Below, one piece after another: positions 31,501-46,200 of a DNA stretch of 64,000 nt. The translations under genes were made by a program, and so were the position numbers. Below the pieces are notes generated by a model. The model did not search any database and was not told where the DNA came from. It was given only the letters and a program-made list of their open reading frames with translations. Each line of letters begins with the position of its first letter. Position 1 is the stretch's first letter. The DNA comes from Siphonodentalium dalli (lineage: Eukaryota > Mollusca > Scaphopoda > Gadilida > Siphonodentaliidae), in NCBI GenBank assembly GCA_032622095.1, contig CP136061.1, positions 167,837,107-167,901,106 of the forward strand, written 5' to 3'.

Positions 31501-34500
31501 ATTCGCCACCACCAGGCATGGGTTAAGGATCCGTAAGATTTAATTTACCGAAATATCGAGGGCGGTCGGTCCTTTTCTGGCTACATGGTGTCCGCTGGTT
31601 CTAATGATGCCATATATTGAGGTATGGATGTTGTCAGTTTTGGTCACAGACCGTTTACTTGTGAGTTTAGTCAATATCCTCTCAAATTCGCCACCACCAG
31701 GCATGGGTTAAGAGTCCGTAAGATTTAATTTATCGAAATATCGAGGGCGGTCGGTCATTTTCTGGTTACAGGGTGTCTGCTGGTTCTAATGATGGCATAC
31801 ATTAAGGTATGGATATTTTCAGTTTTGGTCACAGACCGTTTACTTGTGAGTTTAGTCAATATCCTCTCAAATTCGCCACCACCAGGCATGGGTTAAGGAT
31901 CCGTAAGATTTAATTTACCGAAATATCGAGGGCGGTCGGTCCTTTTCTGGCTACAGGGTGTCTGCTGGTTCTAATGATGCCATACATTAAGGTATGGATA
32001 TTGTCACTTTTGGTCACAGACCGTTTACTTGTGAGTTTAGTCAATATCCTCTCAAATTCGCCACCACCAGGCATGGGTTAAGAGTCCGTAAGATTTAATT
32101 TATCGAAATATCGAGGGCGGTCGGTCCTTTTCTGCCTACATGGTGTCTGCTGGTTCTAATGGTGCCATATATTGAAGTATGGATGTTGTCAGTTTTGGTC
32201 ACAGACCGTTTACTTGTGAGTTTAGTCAATATCCTCTCAAATTCGCCACCACCAGGCATGGGTTAAGAGTCCGTAAGATTTAATTCATCGAAATATCGAG
32301 GGCGGTCGGTCCTTTTCTGGCTACAGGGTGTCTGCGGGTTCTAATGATGCCATACATTAAGGTACGGGTGTTGTGAGTTTTGGTCACAGACCGTTTACTT
32401 GTGAGTTTAGTCAATATCCTCTCAAATTCGCCACCACCAGACATGGGTTAAGAGTCCGTAAGATTTAATTTATCGAAATATCGAGGGCGGTCGGTCCTTT
32501 TCTGGCTACACGGTGTATGCTGGTTCTAATGGTGCCATACGTTAAGGTATGGATATTGTCAGTTTTTGTCACAGAACGTTTACTTGTGAGATTAGTCAAT
32601 ATACTCTCAAATTCGCCACCACCATGCAGGCATGGGTTAAGGATCCGTAAGATTTAATTTATCGAAATATCGTGGGCGGTCGGTCCTTTTCTGGCTACAT
32701 GGTGTCCGCTGGTTCTAATGATGCCATATATTGAGGTATGGATGTTGTCAGTTTTGGTCACAGACCGTTTACTTGTGAGTTTAGTCAATATCCTCTCAAA
32801 TTCGCCACCACCAGGCATGGGTTAAGAGTCCGTAAGATTTAATTTATCGAAATATCGAGGGCGGTCGGTCATTTTCTGGTTACAGGGTGTCTGCTGGTTC
32901 TAATGATGGCATACATTAAGGTATGGATATTTTCAGTTTTGGTCACAGACCGTTTACTTGTGAGTTTAGTCAATATCCTCTCAAATTCGCCACCACCAGG
33001 CATGGGTTAAGGATCCGTAAGATTTAATTTATCGAAATATCGAGGGCGGTCGGTCCTTTTCTGGCTACAGGGTGTCTGCTGGTTCTAATGATGCCATACA
33101 TTAAGGTATGGATATTGTCACTTTTGGTCACAGACCGTTTACTTGTGAGTTTAGTCAATATCCTCTCAAATTCGCCACCACCAGGCATGGGTTAAGGATC
33201 CGTAAGATTTAATTTATCGAAATATCGAGGGCGGTCGGTCCTTTTCTGGCTACAGGGTGTCTGCTGGTAATAATGATACCATACATTAAGGTATGGATAT
33301 TGCAAGTGTTGGTCACAGACCGTTTACTTGTGAGTTTAGTCAATATCCTCTCAAATTCGCCACCACCAGGCATGGGTTAAGGATCCGTAAGATTTAATTT
33401 TATAGAAATATCGAGGGCGGTCGGTCCTTTTCTGGCTACAGGGTGTCTGCTGGTTCTAATGATGCCATACATTAAGGTATGGATATTGCAAGTGTTGGTC
33501 ACAGACCGTTTACTTGTGAGTTTAGTCAATATCCTCACAAATTCGCCACCACCAGGCATGGGTTAAGGATCCGTAAGATTTAATTTTATAGAAATATCGA
33601 GGGCGGTCGGTCCTTTTCTGGCTACAGGGTGTTTGCTGGTTCTAATGATGCCATACGTTAAAGTATGGATATTGTCAGTTTTGGTCACAGACCGTTTACT
33701 TGTGAGATTAGTCAATATCCTCTCAAATTCGCCACCACCAGTCATGGGTTAAGAGTCCGTAAGATTTAATTTATCGAAATATCGAGGGCGGTCGGTCCTT
33801 TTCTGCCTACAGGGTGTCTGCTGGTTCTAATGGTGCCATATATTGAAGTATGGATGTTGTCAGTTTTGGTCACAGACCGTTTACTTGTGAGTTTAGTCAA
33901 TATCCTCTCAAATTCGCCACCACCAGGCATGGGTTAAGGATCCGTAAGATTTAATTTATCGAAATATCGAGGGCGGTCGGTCCTTTTCTGGCTACACGGT
34001 GTATGCTGGTACTAATGATGCCATACGTTAAGGTATGGATATTGTCAGTTTTTGTCACAGAACGTTTACTTGTGAGATTAGTCAATATACTCTCAAATTC
34101 GCCACCACCATGCAGAAATGGGTTAAGGATCCGTAAGATTTAATTTATCGAAATATCGTGGGCGGTCGGTCCTTTTCTGGCTACATGGTGTCTGCTGGTT
34201 CTAATGATGCCATATATTGAGGTATGGATGTTGTCAGTTTTGGTCACAGACCGTTTACTTGTGAGTTTAGTCAATATCCTCTCAAATTCGCCACCACCAG
34301 GCATGGGTTATGGATCCGTAAGATTTAATTTATCGAAATATCGAGGGCGGTCGGTCCTTTTCTGGCTACAGGGTGTCTGCTGGTTCTAATGATGCCATAC
34401 ATTAAGGTATGGATATTGTCACTTTTGGTCACAGACCGTTTACTTGTGAGTTTAGTCAATATCCTCTCAAATTCGCCACCACCAGGCATGGGTTAAGGAT

Positions 34501-37500
34501 CCGTAAGATTTAATTTATCAAAATATCGAGGGCGGTCGGTCCTTTTCTGGCTACAGGGTGTCTGCTGGTAATAATGATACCATACATTAAGGTATGGATA
34601 TTGCAAGTGTTGGTCACAGACCGTTTACTTGTGAGTTTAGTCAATATCCTCTCAAATTCGCCACCACCAGGCATGGGTTAAGGATCCGTAAGATTTAATT
34701 TTATAGAAATATCGAGGGCAGTCGGTCCTTTTCTGGCTACAGGGTGACTGCTGGTTCTAATGATGCCATACATTAAGGTATGGATATTGCAAGTGTTGGT
34801 CACAGACCGTTTACTTGTGAGTTTAGTCAATATCCTCACAAATTCGCCACCACCAGGCATGGGTTAAGGATCCGTAAGATTTAATTTTATAGAAATATCG
34901 AGGGCGGTCGGTCCTTTTCTGGCTACAGGGTGTTTGCTGGTTCTAATGATGCCATACGTTAATGTATGGATATTGTCAGTTTTGGTCACAGACCGTTTAC
35001 TTGTGAGTTTAGTCAATATCCTCTCAAATTCGCCACCACCAGGCATGGGTTAAGGATCCGTAAGATTTAATTTATCGAAATATCGAGGGCGGTCGGTCCT
35101 TTTCTGGCTACAGGGTGTCTGCTGGTTCTAATGATGCCATACATTAAGGTATGGATATTGTCACTTTTGGTCACAGACCGTTTACTTGTGAGTTTAGTCA
35201 ATATCCTCTCAAATTCGCCACCACCAGGCATGGGTTAAGAGTCCGTAAGATTTAATTTATCGAAATATCGAGGGCGGTCGGTCCTTTTCTGCCTACATGG
35301 TGTCTGCTGGTTCTAATGGTGCCATATATTGAAGTATGGATGTTGTCAGTTTTGGTCACAGACCGTTTACTTGTGAGTTTAGTCAATATCCTCTCAAATT
35401 CGCCACCACCAGGCATGGGTTAAGAGTCCGTAAGATTTAATTCATCGAAATATCGAGGGCGGTCGGTCCTTTTCTGGCTACAGGGTGTCTGCGGGTTCTA
35501 ATGATGCCATACATTAAGGTACGGGTGTTGTGAGTTTTGGTCACAGACCGTTTACTTGTGAGTTTAGTCAATATCCTCTCAAATTCGCCACCACCAGACA
35601 TGGGTTAAGAGTCCGTAAGATTTAATTTATCGAAATATCGAGGGCGGTCGGTCCTTTTCTGGCTACACGGTGTATGCTGGTTCTAATGGTGCCATACGTT
35701 AAGGTATGGATATTGTCAGTTTTTGTCACAGAACGTTTACTTGTGAGATTAGTCAATATACTCTCAAATTCGCCACCACCATGCAGGCATGGGTTAAGGA
35801 TCCGTAAGATTTAATTTATCGAAATATCGTGGGCGGTCGGTCCTTTTCTGGCTACATGGTGTCCGCTGGTTCTAATGATGCCATATATTGAGGTATGGAT
35901 GTTGTCAGTTTTGGTCACAGACCGTTTACTTGTGAGTTTAGTCAATATCCTCTCAAATTCGTCACCACCAGGCATGGGTTAAGAGTCCGTAAGATTTAAT
36001 TTATCGAAATATCGAGGGCGGTCGGTCATTTTCTGGTTACAGGGTGTCTGCTGGTTCTAATGATGGCATACATTAAGGTATGGATATTTTCAGTTTTGGT
36101 CACAGACCGTTTACTTGTGAGTTTAGTCAATATCCTCTCAAATTCGCCACCACCAGGCATGGGTTAAGGATCCGTAAGATTTAATTTTATAGAAATATCG
36201 AGAGCGGTCGGTCCTTTTCTGGCTACAGGGTGTTTGCTGGTTCTAATGATGCCATACGTTAACGTATGGATATTGTCACTTTTGGTCACAGACCGTTTAC
36301 TTGTGAGATTAGTCAATATCCTCTCAAATTCGCCACCACCAGGCATGGGTTAAGAGTCCGTAAGATTTAATTTATCGAAATATCGAGGGCGGTCGGTCCT
36401 TTTCTGCCTACAGGGTGTCTGCTGGTTCTAATGATGACATACATTAAGGTATGGATGTTGTGAGTTTTGGTCACAGACCGTTTACTTGTGAGTTTAGTCA
36501 ATATCCTCTCAAATTCGCCACCACCAGGCATGGGTTAAGAGTCCGTAAGATTTAATTTATCGAAATATCGAGGGCGGTCGGTCCTTTTCTGCCTACAGGG
36601 TGTCTGCGGGTTCTAATGATGCCATACATTAAGGTACGGGTGTTGTGAGTTTTGGTCACAGACCGTTTACTTGTGAGTTTAGTCAATATCCTCTCAAATT
36701 CGCCACCACCAGACATGGGTTAAGAGTCCGTAAGATTTAATTTATCGAAATATCGAGGGCGGTCGGTCCTTTTCTGGCTACACGGTGTATGCTGGTTCTA
36801 ATGGTGCCATACGTTAAGGTATGGATATTGTCAGTTTTTGTCACAGAACGTTTACTTGTGAGATTAGTCAATATACTCTCAAATTCGCCACCACCATGCA
36901 GGCGTGGGTTAAGGATCCGTAAGATTTAATTTATCGAAATATCGTGGGCGGTCGGTCCTTTTCTGGCTACATGGTGTCCGCTGGTTCTAATGATGCCATA
37001 TATTGAGGTATGGATGTTGTCAGTTTTGGTCACAGACCGTTTACTTGTGAGTTTAGTCAATATCCTCTCAAATTCGCCACCACCAGGCATGGGTTAAGAG
37101 TCCGTAAGATTTAATTTATCGAAATATCGAGGGCGGTCGGTCATTTTCTGGTTACAGGGTGTCTGCTGGTTCTAATGATGGCATACATTAAGGTATGGAT
37201 ATTTTCAGTTTTGTTCACAGACCGTTTACTTGTGAGTTTAGTCAATATCCTCTCAAATTCGCCACCACCAGGCATGGGTTAAGGATCCGTAAGATTTAAT
37301 TTATCGAAATATCGAGGGCGGTCGGTCCTTTTCTGGCTACAGGGTGTCTGCTGGTTCTAATGATACCATACATTAAGGTATGGATATTGTCACTTTTGGT
37401 CACAGACCGTTTACTTGTGAGTTTAGTCAATATCCTCTCAAATTCGCCACCACCAGGCATGGGTTAAGAGTCCGTAAGATTTAATTTATCGAAATATCGA

Positions 37501-39879
37501 GGGCGGTCGGTCCTTTTCTGCCTACATGGTGTCTGCTGGTTCTAATGGTGCCATATATTGAAGTATGGATGTTGTCAGTTTTGGTCACAGACCGTTTACT
37601 TGTGAGTTTAGTCAATATCCTCTCAAATTCGCCACCACCAGGCATGGGTTAAGAGTCCGTAAGATTTAATTCATCGAAATATCGAGGGCGGTCGGTCCTT
37701 TTCTGGCTACAGGGTGTCTGCGGGTTCTAATGATGCCATACATTAAGGTACGGGTGTTGTGAGTTTTGGTCACAGACCGTTTACTTGTGAGTTTAGTCAA
37801 TATCCTCTCAAATTCGCCACCACCAGACATGGGTTAAGAGTCCGTAAGATTTAATTTATCGAAATATCGAGGGCGGTCGGTCCTTTTCTGGCTACACGGT
37901 GTATGCTGGTTCTAATGGTGCCATACGTTAAGGTATGGATATTGTCAGTTTTTGTCACAGAACGTTTACTTGTGAGATTAGTCAATATACTCTCAAATTC
38001 GCCACCACAATGCAGGCATGGGTTAAGGATCCGTAAGATTTAATTTATCGAAATATCGTGGGCGGTCGGTCCTTTTCTGGCTACATGGTGTCCGCTGGTT
38101 CTAATGATGCCATATATTGAGGTATGGATGTTGTCAGTTTTGGTCACAGACCGTTTACTTGTGAGTTTAGTCAATATCCTCTCAAATTCGCCACCACCAG
38201 GCATGGGTTAAGAGTCCGTAAGATTTAATTTATCGAAATATCGAGGGCGGTCGGTCATTTTCTGGTTACAGGGTGTCTGCTGGTTCTAATGATGGCATAC
38301 ATTAAGGTATGGATATTTTCAGTTTTGGTCACAGACCGTTTACTTGTGAGTTTAGTCAATATCCTCTCAAATTCGCCACCACCAGGCATGGGTTAAGGAT
38401 CCGTAAGATTTAATTTATCGAAATATCGAGGGCGGTCGGTCCTTTTCTGGCTACAGGGTGTCTGCTGGTTCTAATGATGCCATACATTAAGGTATGGATA
38501 TTGTCACTTTTGGTCACAGACCGTTTACTTGTGAGTTTAGTCAATATCCTCTCAAATTCGCCACCACCAGGCATGGGTTAAGGATCCGTAAGATTTAATT
38601 TATCGAAATATCGAGGGCGGTCGGTCCTTTTCTGGCTACAGGGTGTCTGCTGGTAATAATGATACCATACATTAAGGTATGGATATTGCAAGTGTTGGTC
38701 ACAGACCGTTTACTTGTGAGTTTAGTCAATATCCTCTCAAATTCGCCACCACCAGGCATGGGTTAAGGATCCGTAAGATTTAATTTTATAGAAATATCGA
38801 GGGCGGTCGGTCCTTTTCTGGCTACAGGGTGTCTGCTGGTTCTAATGATGCCATACATTAAGGTATGGATATTGCAAGTGTTGGTCACAGACCGTTTACT
38901 TGTGAGTTTAGTCAATATCCTCACAAATTCGCCACCACCAGGCATGGGTTAAGGATCCGTAAGATTTAATTTTATAGAAATATCGAGGGCGGTCGGTCCT
39001 TTTCTGGCTACAGGGTGTTTGCTTGTTCTAATGATGCCATACGTTAAAGTATGGATATTGTCAGTTTTGGTCACAGACCGTTTACTTGTGAGATTAGTCA
39101 ATATCCTCTCAAATTCGCCACCACCAGTCATGGGTTAAGAGTCCGTAAGATTTAATTTATCGAAATATCGAGGGCGGTCGGTCCTTTTCTGCCTACAGGG
39201 TGTCTGCTGGTTCTAATGATGACATACATTAAGGTATGGATGTTGTGAGTTTTGGTCACAGACCGTTTACTTGTGAGTTTAGTCAATATCCTCTCAAATT
39301 CGCCACCACCAGGCATGGGTTAAGAGTCCGTAAGATTTAATTTATCGAAATATCGAGGGCGGTCGGTCCTTTTCTGCCTACATGGTGTCTGCTGGTTCTA
39401 ATGGTGCCATATATTGAAGTATGGATGTTGTCAGTTTTGGTCACAGACCGTTTACTTGTGAGTTTAGTCAATATCCTCTCAAATTCGCCACCACCAGGCA
39501 TGGGTTAAGGATCCGTAAGATTTAATTTATCGAAATATCGAGGGCGGTCGGTCCTTTTCTGGCTACACGGTGTATGCTGGTACTAATGATGCCATACGTT
39601 AAGGTATGGATATTGTCAGTTTTTGTCACAGAACGTTTACTTGTGAGATTAGTCAATATACTCTCAAATTCGCCACCACCATGCAGAAATGGGTTAAGGA
39701 TCCGTAAGATTTAATTTATCGAAATATCGTGGGCGGTCGGTCCTTTTCTGGCTACATGGTGTCTGCTGGTTCTAATGATGCCATATATTGAGGTATGGAT
39801 GTTGTCAGTTTTGGTCACAGACCGTTTACTTGTGAGTTTAGTCAATATCCTCTCAAATTCGCCACCACCAGGCATGGGT

Positions 39880-42800
39880 TATGGATCCGTAAGATTTAAT
39901 TTATCGAAATATCGAGGGCGGTCGGTCCTTTTCTGGCTACAGGGTGTCTGCTGGTTCTAATGATGCCATACATTAAGGTATGGATATTGTCACTTTTGGT
40001 CACAGACCGTTTACTTGTGAGTTTAGTCAATATCCTCTCAAATTCGCCACCACCAGGCATGGGTTAAGGATCCGTAAGATTTAATTTATCAAAATATCGA
40101 GGGCGGTCGGTCCTTTTCTGGCTACAGGGTGTCTGCTGGTAATAATGATACCATACATTAAGGTATGGATATTGCAAGTGTTGGTCACAGACCGTTTACT
40201 TGTGAGTTTAGTCAATATCCTCTCAAATTCGCCACCACCAGGCATGGGTTAAGGATCCGTAAGATCTAATTTTATAGAAATATCGAGGGCAGTCGGTCCT
40301 TTTCTGGCTACAGGGTGACTGCTGGTTCTAATGATGCCATACATTAAGGTATGGATATTGCAAGTGTTGGTCACAGACCGTTTACTTGTGAGTTTAGTCA
40401 ATATCCTCACAAATTCGCCACCACCAGGCATGGGTTAAGGATCCGTAAGATTTAATTTTATAGAAATATCGAGGGCGGTCGGTCCTTTTCTGGCTATAGG
40501 GTGTTTGCTGGTTCTAATGATGCCATACGTTAACGTATGGATATTGTCAGTTTTGGTCACAGACCGTTTACTTGTGAGTTTAGTCAATATCCTCTCAAAT
40601 TCGCCACCACCAGGCATGGGTTAAGGATCCGTAAGATTTAATTTATCGAAATATCGAGGGCGGTCGGTCCTTTTCTGGCTACAGGGTGTCTGCTGGTTCT
40701 AATGATGCCATACATTAAGGTATGGATATTGTCACTTTTGGTCACAGACCGTTTACTTGTGAGTTTAGTCAATATCCTCTCAAATTCGCCACCACCAGGC
40801 ATGGGTTAAGGATCCGTAAGATTTAATTTATCGAAATATCGAGGGCGGTCGGTCCTTTTCTGGCTACAGGGTGTCTGCTGGTAATAATGATACCATACAT
40901 TAAGGTATGGATATTGCAAGTGTTGGTCACAGACCGTTTACTTGTGAGTTTAGTCAATATCCTCTCAAATTCGCCACCACCAGGCATGGGTTAAGGATCC
41001 GTAAGATTTAATTTTATAGAAATATCGAGGGCGGTCGGTCCTTTTCTGGCTACAGGGTGTCTGCTGGTTCTAATGATGCCATACATTAAGGTATGGATAT
41101 TGCAAGTGTTGGTCACAGACCGTTTACTTGTGAGTTTAGTCAATATCCTCTCAAATTCGCCACCACCAGGCATGGGTTAAGAGTCCGTAAGATTTAATTT
41201 ATCGAAATATCGAGGGCGGTCGGTCCTTTTCTGCCTACAGGGTGTCTGCGGGTTCTAATGATGCCATACATTAAGGTACGGGTGTTGTGAGTTTTGGTCA
41301 CAGACCGTTTACTTGTGAGTTTAGTCAATATCCTCTCAAATTCGCCACCACCAGACATGGGTTAAGAGTCCGTAAGATTTAATTTATCGAAATATCGAGG
41401 GCGGTCGGTCCTTTTCTGGCTACACGGTGTATGCTGGTTCTAATGGTGCCATACGTTAAGGTATGGATATTGTCAGTTTTTGTCACAGAACGTTTACTTG
41501 TGAGATTAGTCAATATACTCTCAAATTCGCCACCACCATGCAGGCGTGGGTTAAGGATCCGTAAGATTTAATTTATCGAAATATCGAGGGCGGTCGGTCC
41601 TTTTCTGGCTACAGGGTGTCTGCTGGTTCTAATGATGCCATACATTAAGGTATGGATATTGTCACTTTTGGTCACAGACCGTTTACTTGTGAGTTTAGTC
41701 AATATCCTCTCAAATTCGCCACCACCAGGCATGGGTTAAGGATCCGTAAGATTTAATTTATCAAAATATCGAGGGCGGTCGGTCCTTTTCTGGCTACAGG
41801 GTGTCTGCTGGTAATAATGATACCATACATTAAGGTATGGATATTGCAAGTGTTGGTCACAGACCGTTTACTTGTGAGTTTAGTCAATATCCTCTCAAAT
41901 TCGCCACCACCAGGCATGGGTTAAGGATCCGTAAGATCTAATTTTATAGAAATATCGAGGGCAGTCGGTCCTTTTCTGGCTACAGGGTGACTGCTGGTTC
42001 TAATGATGCCATACATTAAGGTATGGATATTGCAAGTGTTGGTCACAGACCGTTTACTTGTGAGTTTAGTCAATATCCTCACAAATTCGCCACCACCAGG
42101 CATGGGTTAAGGATCCGTAAGATTTAATTTTATAGAAATATCGAGGGCGGTCGGTCCTTTTCTGGCTATAGGGTGTTTGCTGGTTCTAATGATGCCATAC
42201 GTTAACGTATGGATATTGTCAGTTTTGGTCACAGACCGTTTACTTGTGAGTTTAGTCAATATCCTCTCAAATTCGCCACCACCAGGCATGGGTTAAGGAT
42301 CCGTAAGATTTAATTTATCGAAATATCGAGGGCGGTCGGTCCTTTTCTGGCTACAGGGTGTCTGCTGGTTCTAATGATGCCATACATTAAGGTATGGATA
42401 TTGTCACTTTTGGTCACAGACCGTTTACTTGTGAGTTTAGTCAATATCCTCTCAAATTCGCCACCACCAGGCATGGGTTAAGGATCCGTAAGATTTAATT
42501 TATCGAAATATCGAGGGCGGTCGGTCCTTTTCTGGCTACAGGGTGTCTGCTGGTAATAATGATACCATACATTAAGGTATGGATATTGCAAGTGTTGGTC
42601 ACAGACCGTTTACTTGTGAGTTTAGTCAATATCCTCTCAAATTCGCCACCACCAGGCATGGGTTAAGGATCCGTAAGATTTAATTTTATAGAAATATCGA
42701 GGGCGGTCGGTCCTTTTCTGGCTACAGGGTGTCTGCTGGTTCTAATGATGCCATACATTAAGGTATGGATATTGCAAGTGTTGGTCACAGACCGTTTACT

Positions 42801-43224
42801 TGTGAGTTTAGTCAATATCCTCTCAAATTCGCCACCACCAGGCATGGGTTAAGAGTCCGTAAGATTTAATTTATCGAAATATCGAGGGCGGTCGGTCCTT
42901 TTCTGCCTACAGGGTGTCTGCGGGTTCTAATGATGCCATACATTAAGGTACGGGTGTTGTGAGTTTTGGTCACAGACCGTTTACTTGTGAGTTTAGTCAA
43001 TATCCTCTCAAATTCGCCACCACCAGACATGGGTTAAGAGTCCGTAAGATTTAATTTATCGAAATATCGAGGGCGGTCGGTCCTTTTCTGGCTACACGGT
43101 GTATGCTGGTTCTAATGGTGCCATACGTTAAGGTATGGATATTGTCAGTTTTTGTCACAGAACGTTTACTTGTGAGATTAGTCAATATACTCTCAAATTC
43201 GCCACCACCATGCAGGCGTGGGTT
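39880..43224 (+). repeat. Recent 1672-bp (9-monomer) tandem duplication
   Basis: The two copies are about 39.88-41.55 kb and 41.55-43.22 kb. They share private mutations absent elsewhere, notably GTAAGATCTAATTT at 40260 and 41932 and TGGCTATAGGGTG at 40492 and 42164, plus CATGCAGGCGTGGG at 41536 and 43208. By eye the copies are essentially identical, suggesting this is among the youngest events in the window. Confidence 0.9.
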
Positions 43225-46200
43225 AAGGATCCGTAAGATTTAATTTATCGAAATATCGTGGGCGGTCGGTCCTTTTCTGGCTACATGGTGTCCGCTGGTT
43301 CTAATGATGCCATATATTGAGGTATGGATGTTGTCAGTTTTGGTCACAGACCGTTTACTTGTGAGTTTAGTCAATATCCTCTCAAATTCGCCACCACCAG
43401 GCATGGGTTAAGAGTCCGTAAGATTTAATTTATCGAAATATCGAGGGCGGTCGGTCATTTTCTGGTTACAGGGTGTCTGCTGGTTCTAATGATGGCATAC
43501 ATTAAGGTATGGATATTTTCAGTTTTGGTCACAGACCGTTTACTTGTGAGTTTAGTCAATATCCTCTCAAATTCGCCACCACCAGGCATGGGTTAAGGAT
43601 CCGTAAGATTTAATTTACCGAAATATCGAGGGCGGTCGGTCCTTTTCTGGCTACAGGGTGTCTGCTGGTTCTAATGATGCCATACATTAAGGTATGGATA
43701 TTGTCACTTTTGGTCACAGACCGTTTACTTGTGAGTTTAGTCAATATCCTCTCAAATTCGCCACCACCAGGCATGGGTTAAGAGTCCGTAAGATTTAATT
43801 TATCGAAATATCGAGGGCGGTCGGTCCTTTTCTGCCTACATGGTGTCTGCTGGTTCTAATGGTGCCATATATTGAAGTATGGATGTTGTCAGTTTTGGTC
43901 ACAGACCGTTTACTTGTGAGTTTAGTCAATATCCTCTCAAATTCGCCACCACCAGGCATGGGTTAAGAGTCCGTAAGATTTAATTCATCGAAATATCGAG
44001 GGCGGTCGGTCCTTTTCTGGCTACAGGGTGTCTGCGGGTTCTAATGATGCCATACATTAAGGTACGGGTGTTGTGAGTTTTGGTCACAGACCGTTTACTT
44101 GTGAGTTTAGTCAATATCCTCTCAAATTCGCCACCACCAGACATGGGTTAAGAGTCCGTAAGATTTAATTTATCGAAATATCGAGGGCGGTCGGTCCTTT
44201 TCTGGCTACACGGTGTATGCTGGTTCTAATGGTGCCATACGTTAAGGTATGGATATTGTCAGTTTTTGTCACAGAACGTTTACTTGTGAGATTAGTCAAT
44301 ATACTCTCAAATTCGCCACCACCATGCAGGCATGGGTTAAGGATCCGTAAGATTTAATTTATCGAAATATCGTGGGCGGTCGGTCCTTTTCTGGCTACAT
44401 GGTGTCCGCTGGTTCTAATGATGCCATATATTGAGGTATGGATGTTGTCAGTTTTGGTCACAGACCGTTTACTTGTGAGTTTAGTCAATATCCTCTCAAA
44501 TTCGCCACCACCAGGCATGGGTTAAGAGTCCGTAAGATTTAATTTATCGAAATATCGAGGGCGGTCGGTCATTTTCTGGTTACAGGGTGTCTGCTGGTTC
44601 TAATGATGGCATACATTAAGGTATGGATATTTTCAGTTTTGGTCACAGACCGTTTACTTGTGAGTTTAGTCAATATCCTCTCAAATTCGCCACCACCAGG
44701 CATGGGTTAAGGATCCGTAAGATTTAATTTATCGAAATATCGAGGGCGGTCGGTCCTTTTCTGGCTACAGGGTGTCTGCTGGTTCTAATGATGCCATACA
44801 TTAAGGTATGGATATTGTCACTTTTGGTCACAGACCGTTTACTTGTGAGTTTAGTCAATATCCTCTCAAATTCGCCACCACCAGGCATGGGTTAAGGATC
44901 CGTAAGATTTAATTTATCGAAATATCGAGGGCGGTCGGTCCTTTTCTGGCTACAGGGTGTCTGCTGGTAATAATGATACCATACATTAAGGTATGGATAT
45001 TGCAAGTGTTGGTCACAGACCGTTTACTTGTGAGTTTAGTCAATATCCTCTCAAATTCGCCACCACCAGGCATGGGTTAAGGATCCGTAAGATTTAATTT
45101 TATAGAAATATCGAGGGCGGTCGGTCCTTTTCTGGCTACAGGGTGTCTGCTGGTTCTAATGATGCCATACATTAAGGTATGGATATTGCAAGTGTTGGTC
45201 ACAGACCGTTTACTTGTGAGTTTAGTCAATATCCTCACAAATTCGCCACCACCAGGCATGGGTTAAGGATCCGTAAGATTTAATTTTATAGAAATATCGA
45301 GGGCGGTCGGTCCTTTTCTGGCTACAGGGTGTTTGCTGGTTCTAATGATGCCATACGTTAAAGTATGGATATTGTCAGTTTTGGTCACAGACCGTTTACT
45401 TGTGAGATTAGTCAATATCCTCTCAAATTCGCCACCACCAGTCATGGGTTAAGAGTCCGTAAGATTTAATTTATCGAAATATCGAGGGCGGTCGGTCCTT
45501 TTCTGCCTACAGGGTGTCTGCTGGTTCTAATGATGACATACATTAAGGTATGGATGTTGTGAGTTTTGGTCACAGACCGTTTACTTGTGAGTTTAGTCAA
45601 TATCCTCTCAAATTCGCCACCACCAGGCATGGGTTAAGAGTCCGTAAGATTTAATTTATCGAAATATCGAGGGCGGTCGGTCCTTTTCTGCCTACATGGT
45701 GTCTGCTGGTTCTAATGGTGCCATATATTGAAGTATGGATGTTGTCAGTTTTGGTCACAGACCGTTTACTTGTGAGTTTAGTCAATATCCTCTCAAATTC
45801 GCCACCACCAGGCATGGGTTAAGGATCCGTAAGATTTAATTTATCGAAATATCGAGGGCGGTCGGTCCTTTTCTGGCTACACGGTGTATGCTGGTACTAA
45901 TGATGCCATACGTTAAGGTATGGATATTGTCAGTTTTTGTCACAGAACGTTTACTTGTGAGATTAGTCAATATACTCTCAAATTCGCCACCACCATGCAG
46001 AAATGGGTTAAGGATCCGTAAGATTTAATTTATCGAAATATCGTGGGCGGTCGGTCCTTTTCTGGCTACATGGTGTCTGCTGGTTCTAATGATGCCATAT
46101 ATTGAGGTATGGATGTTGTCAGTTTTGGTCACAGACCGTTTACTTGTGAGTTTAGTCAATATCCTCTCAAATTCGCCACCACCAGGCATGGGTTATGGAT

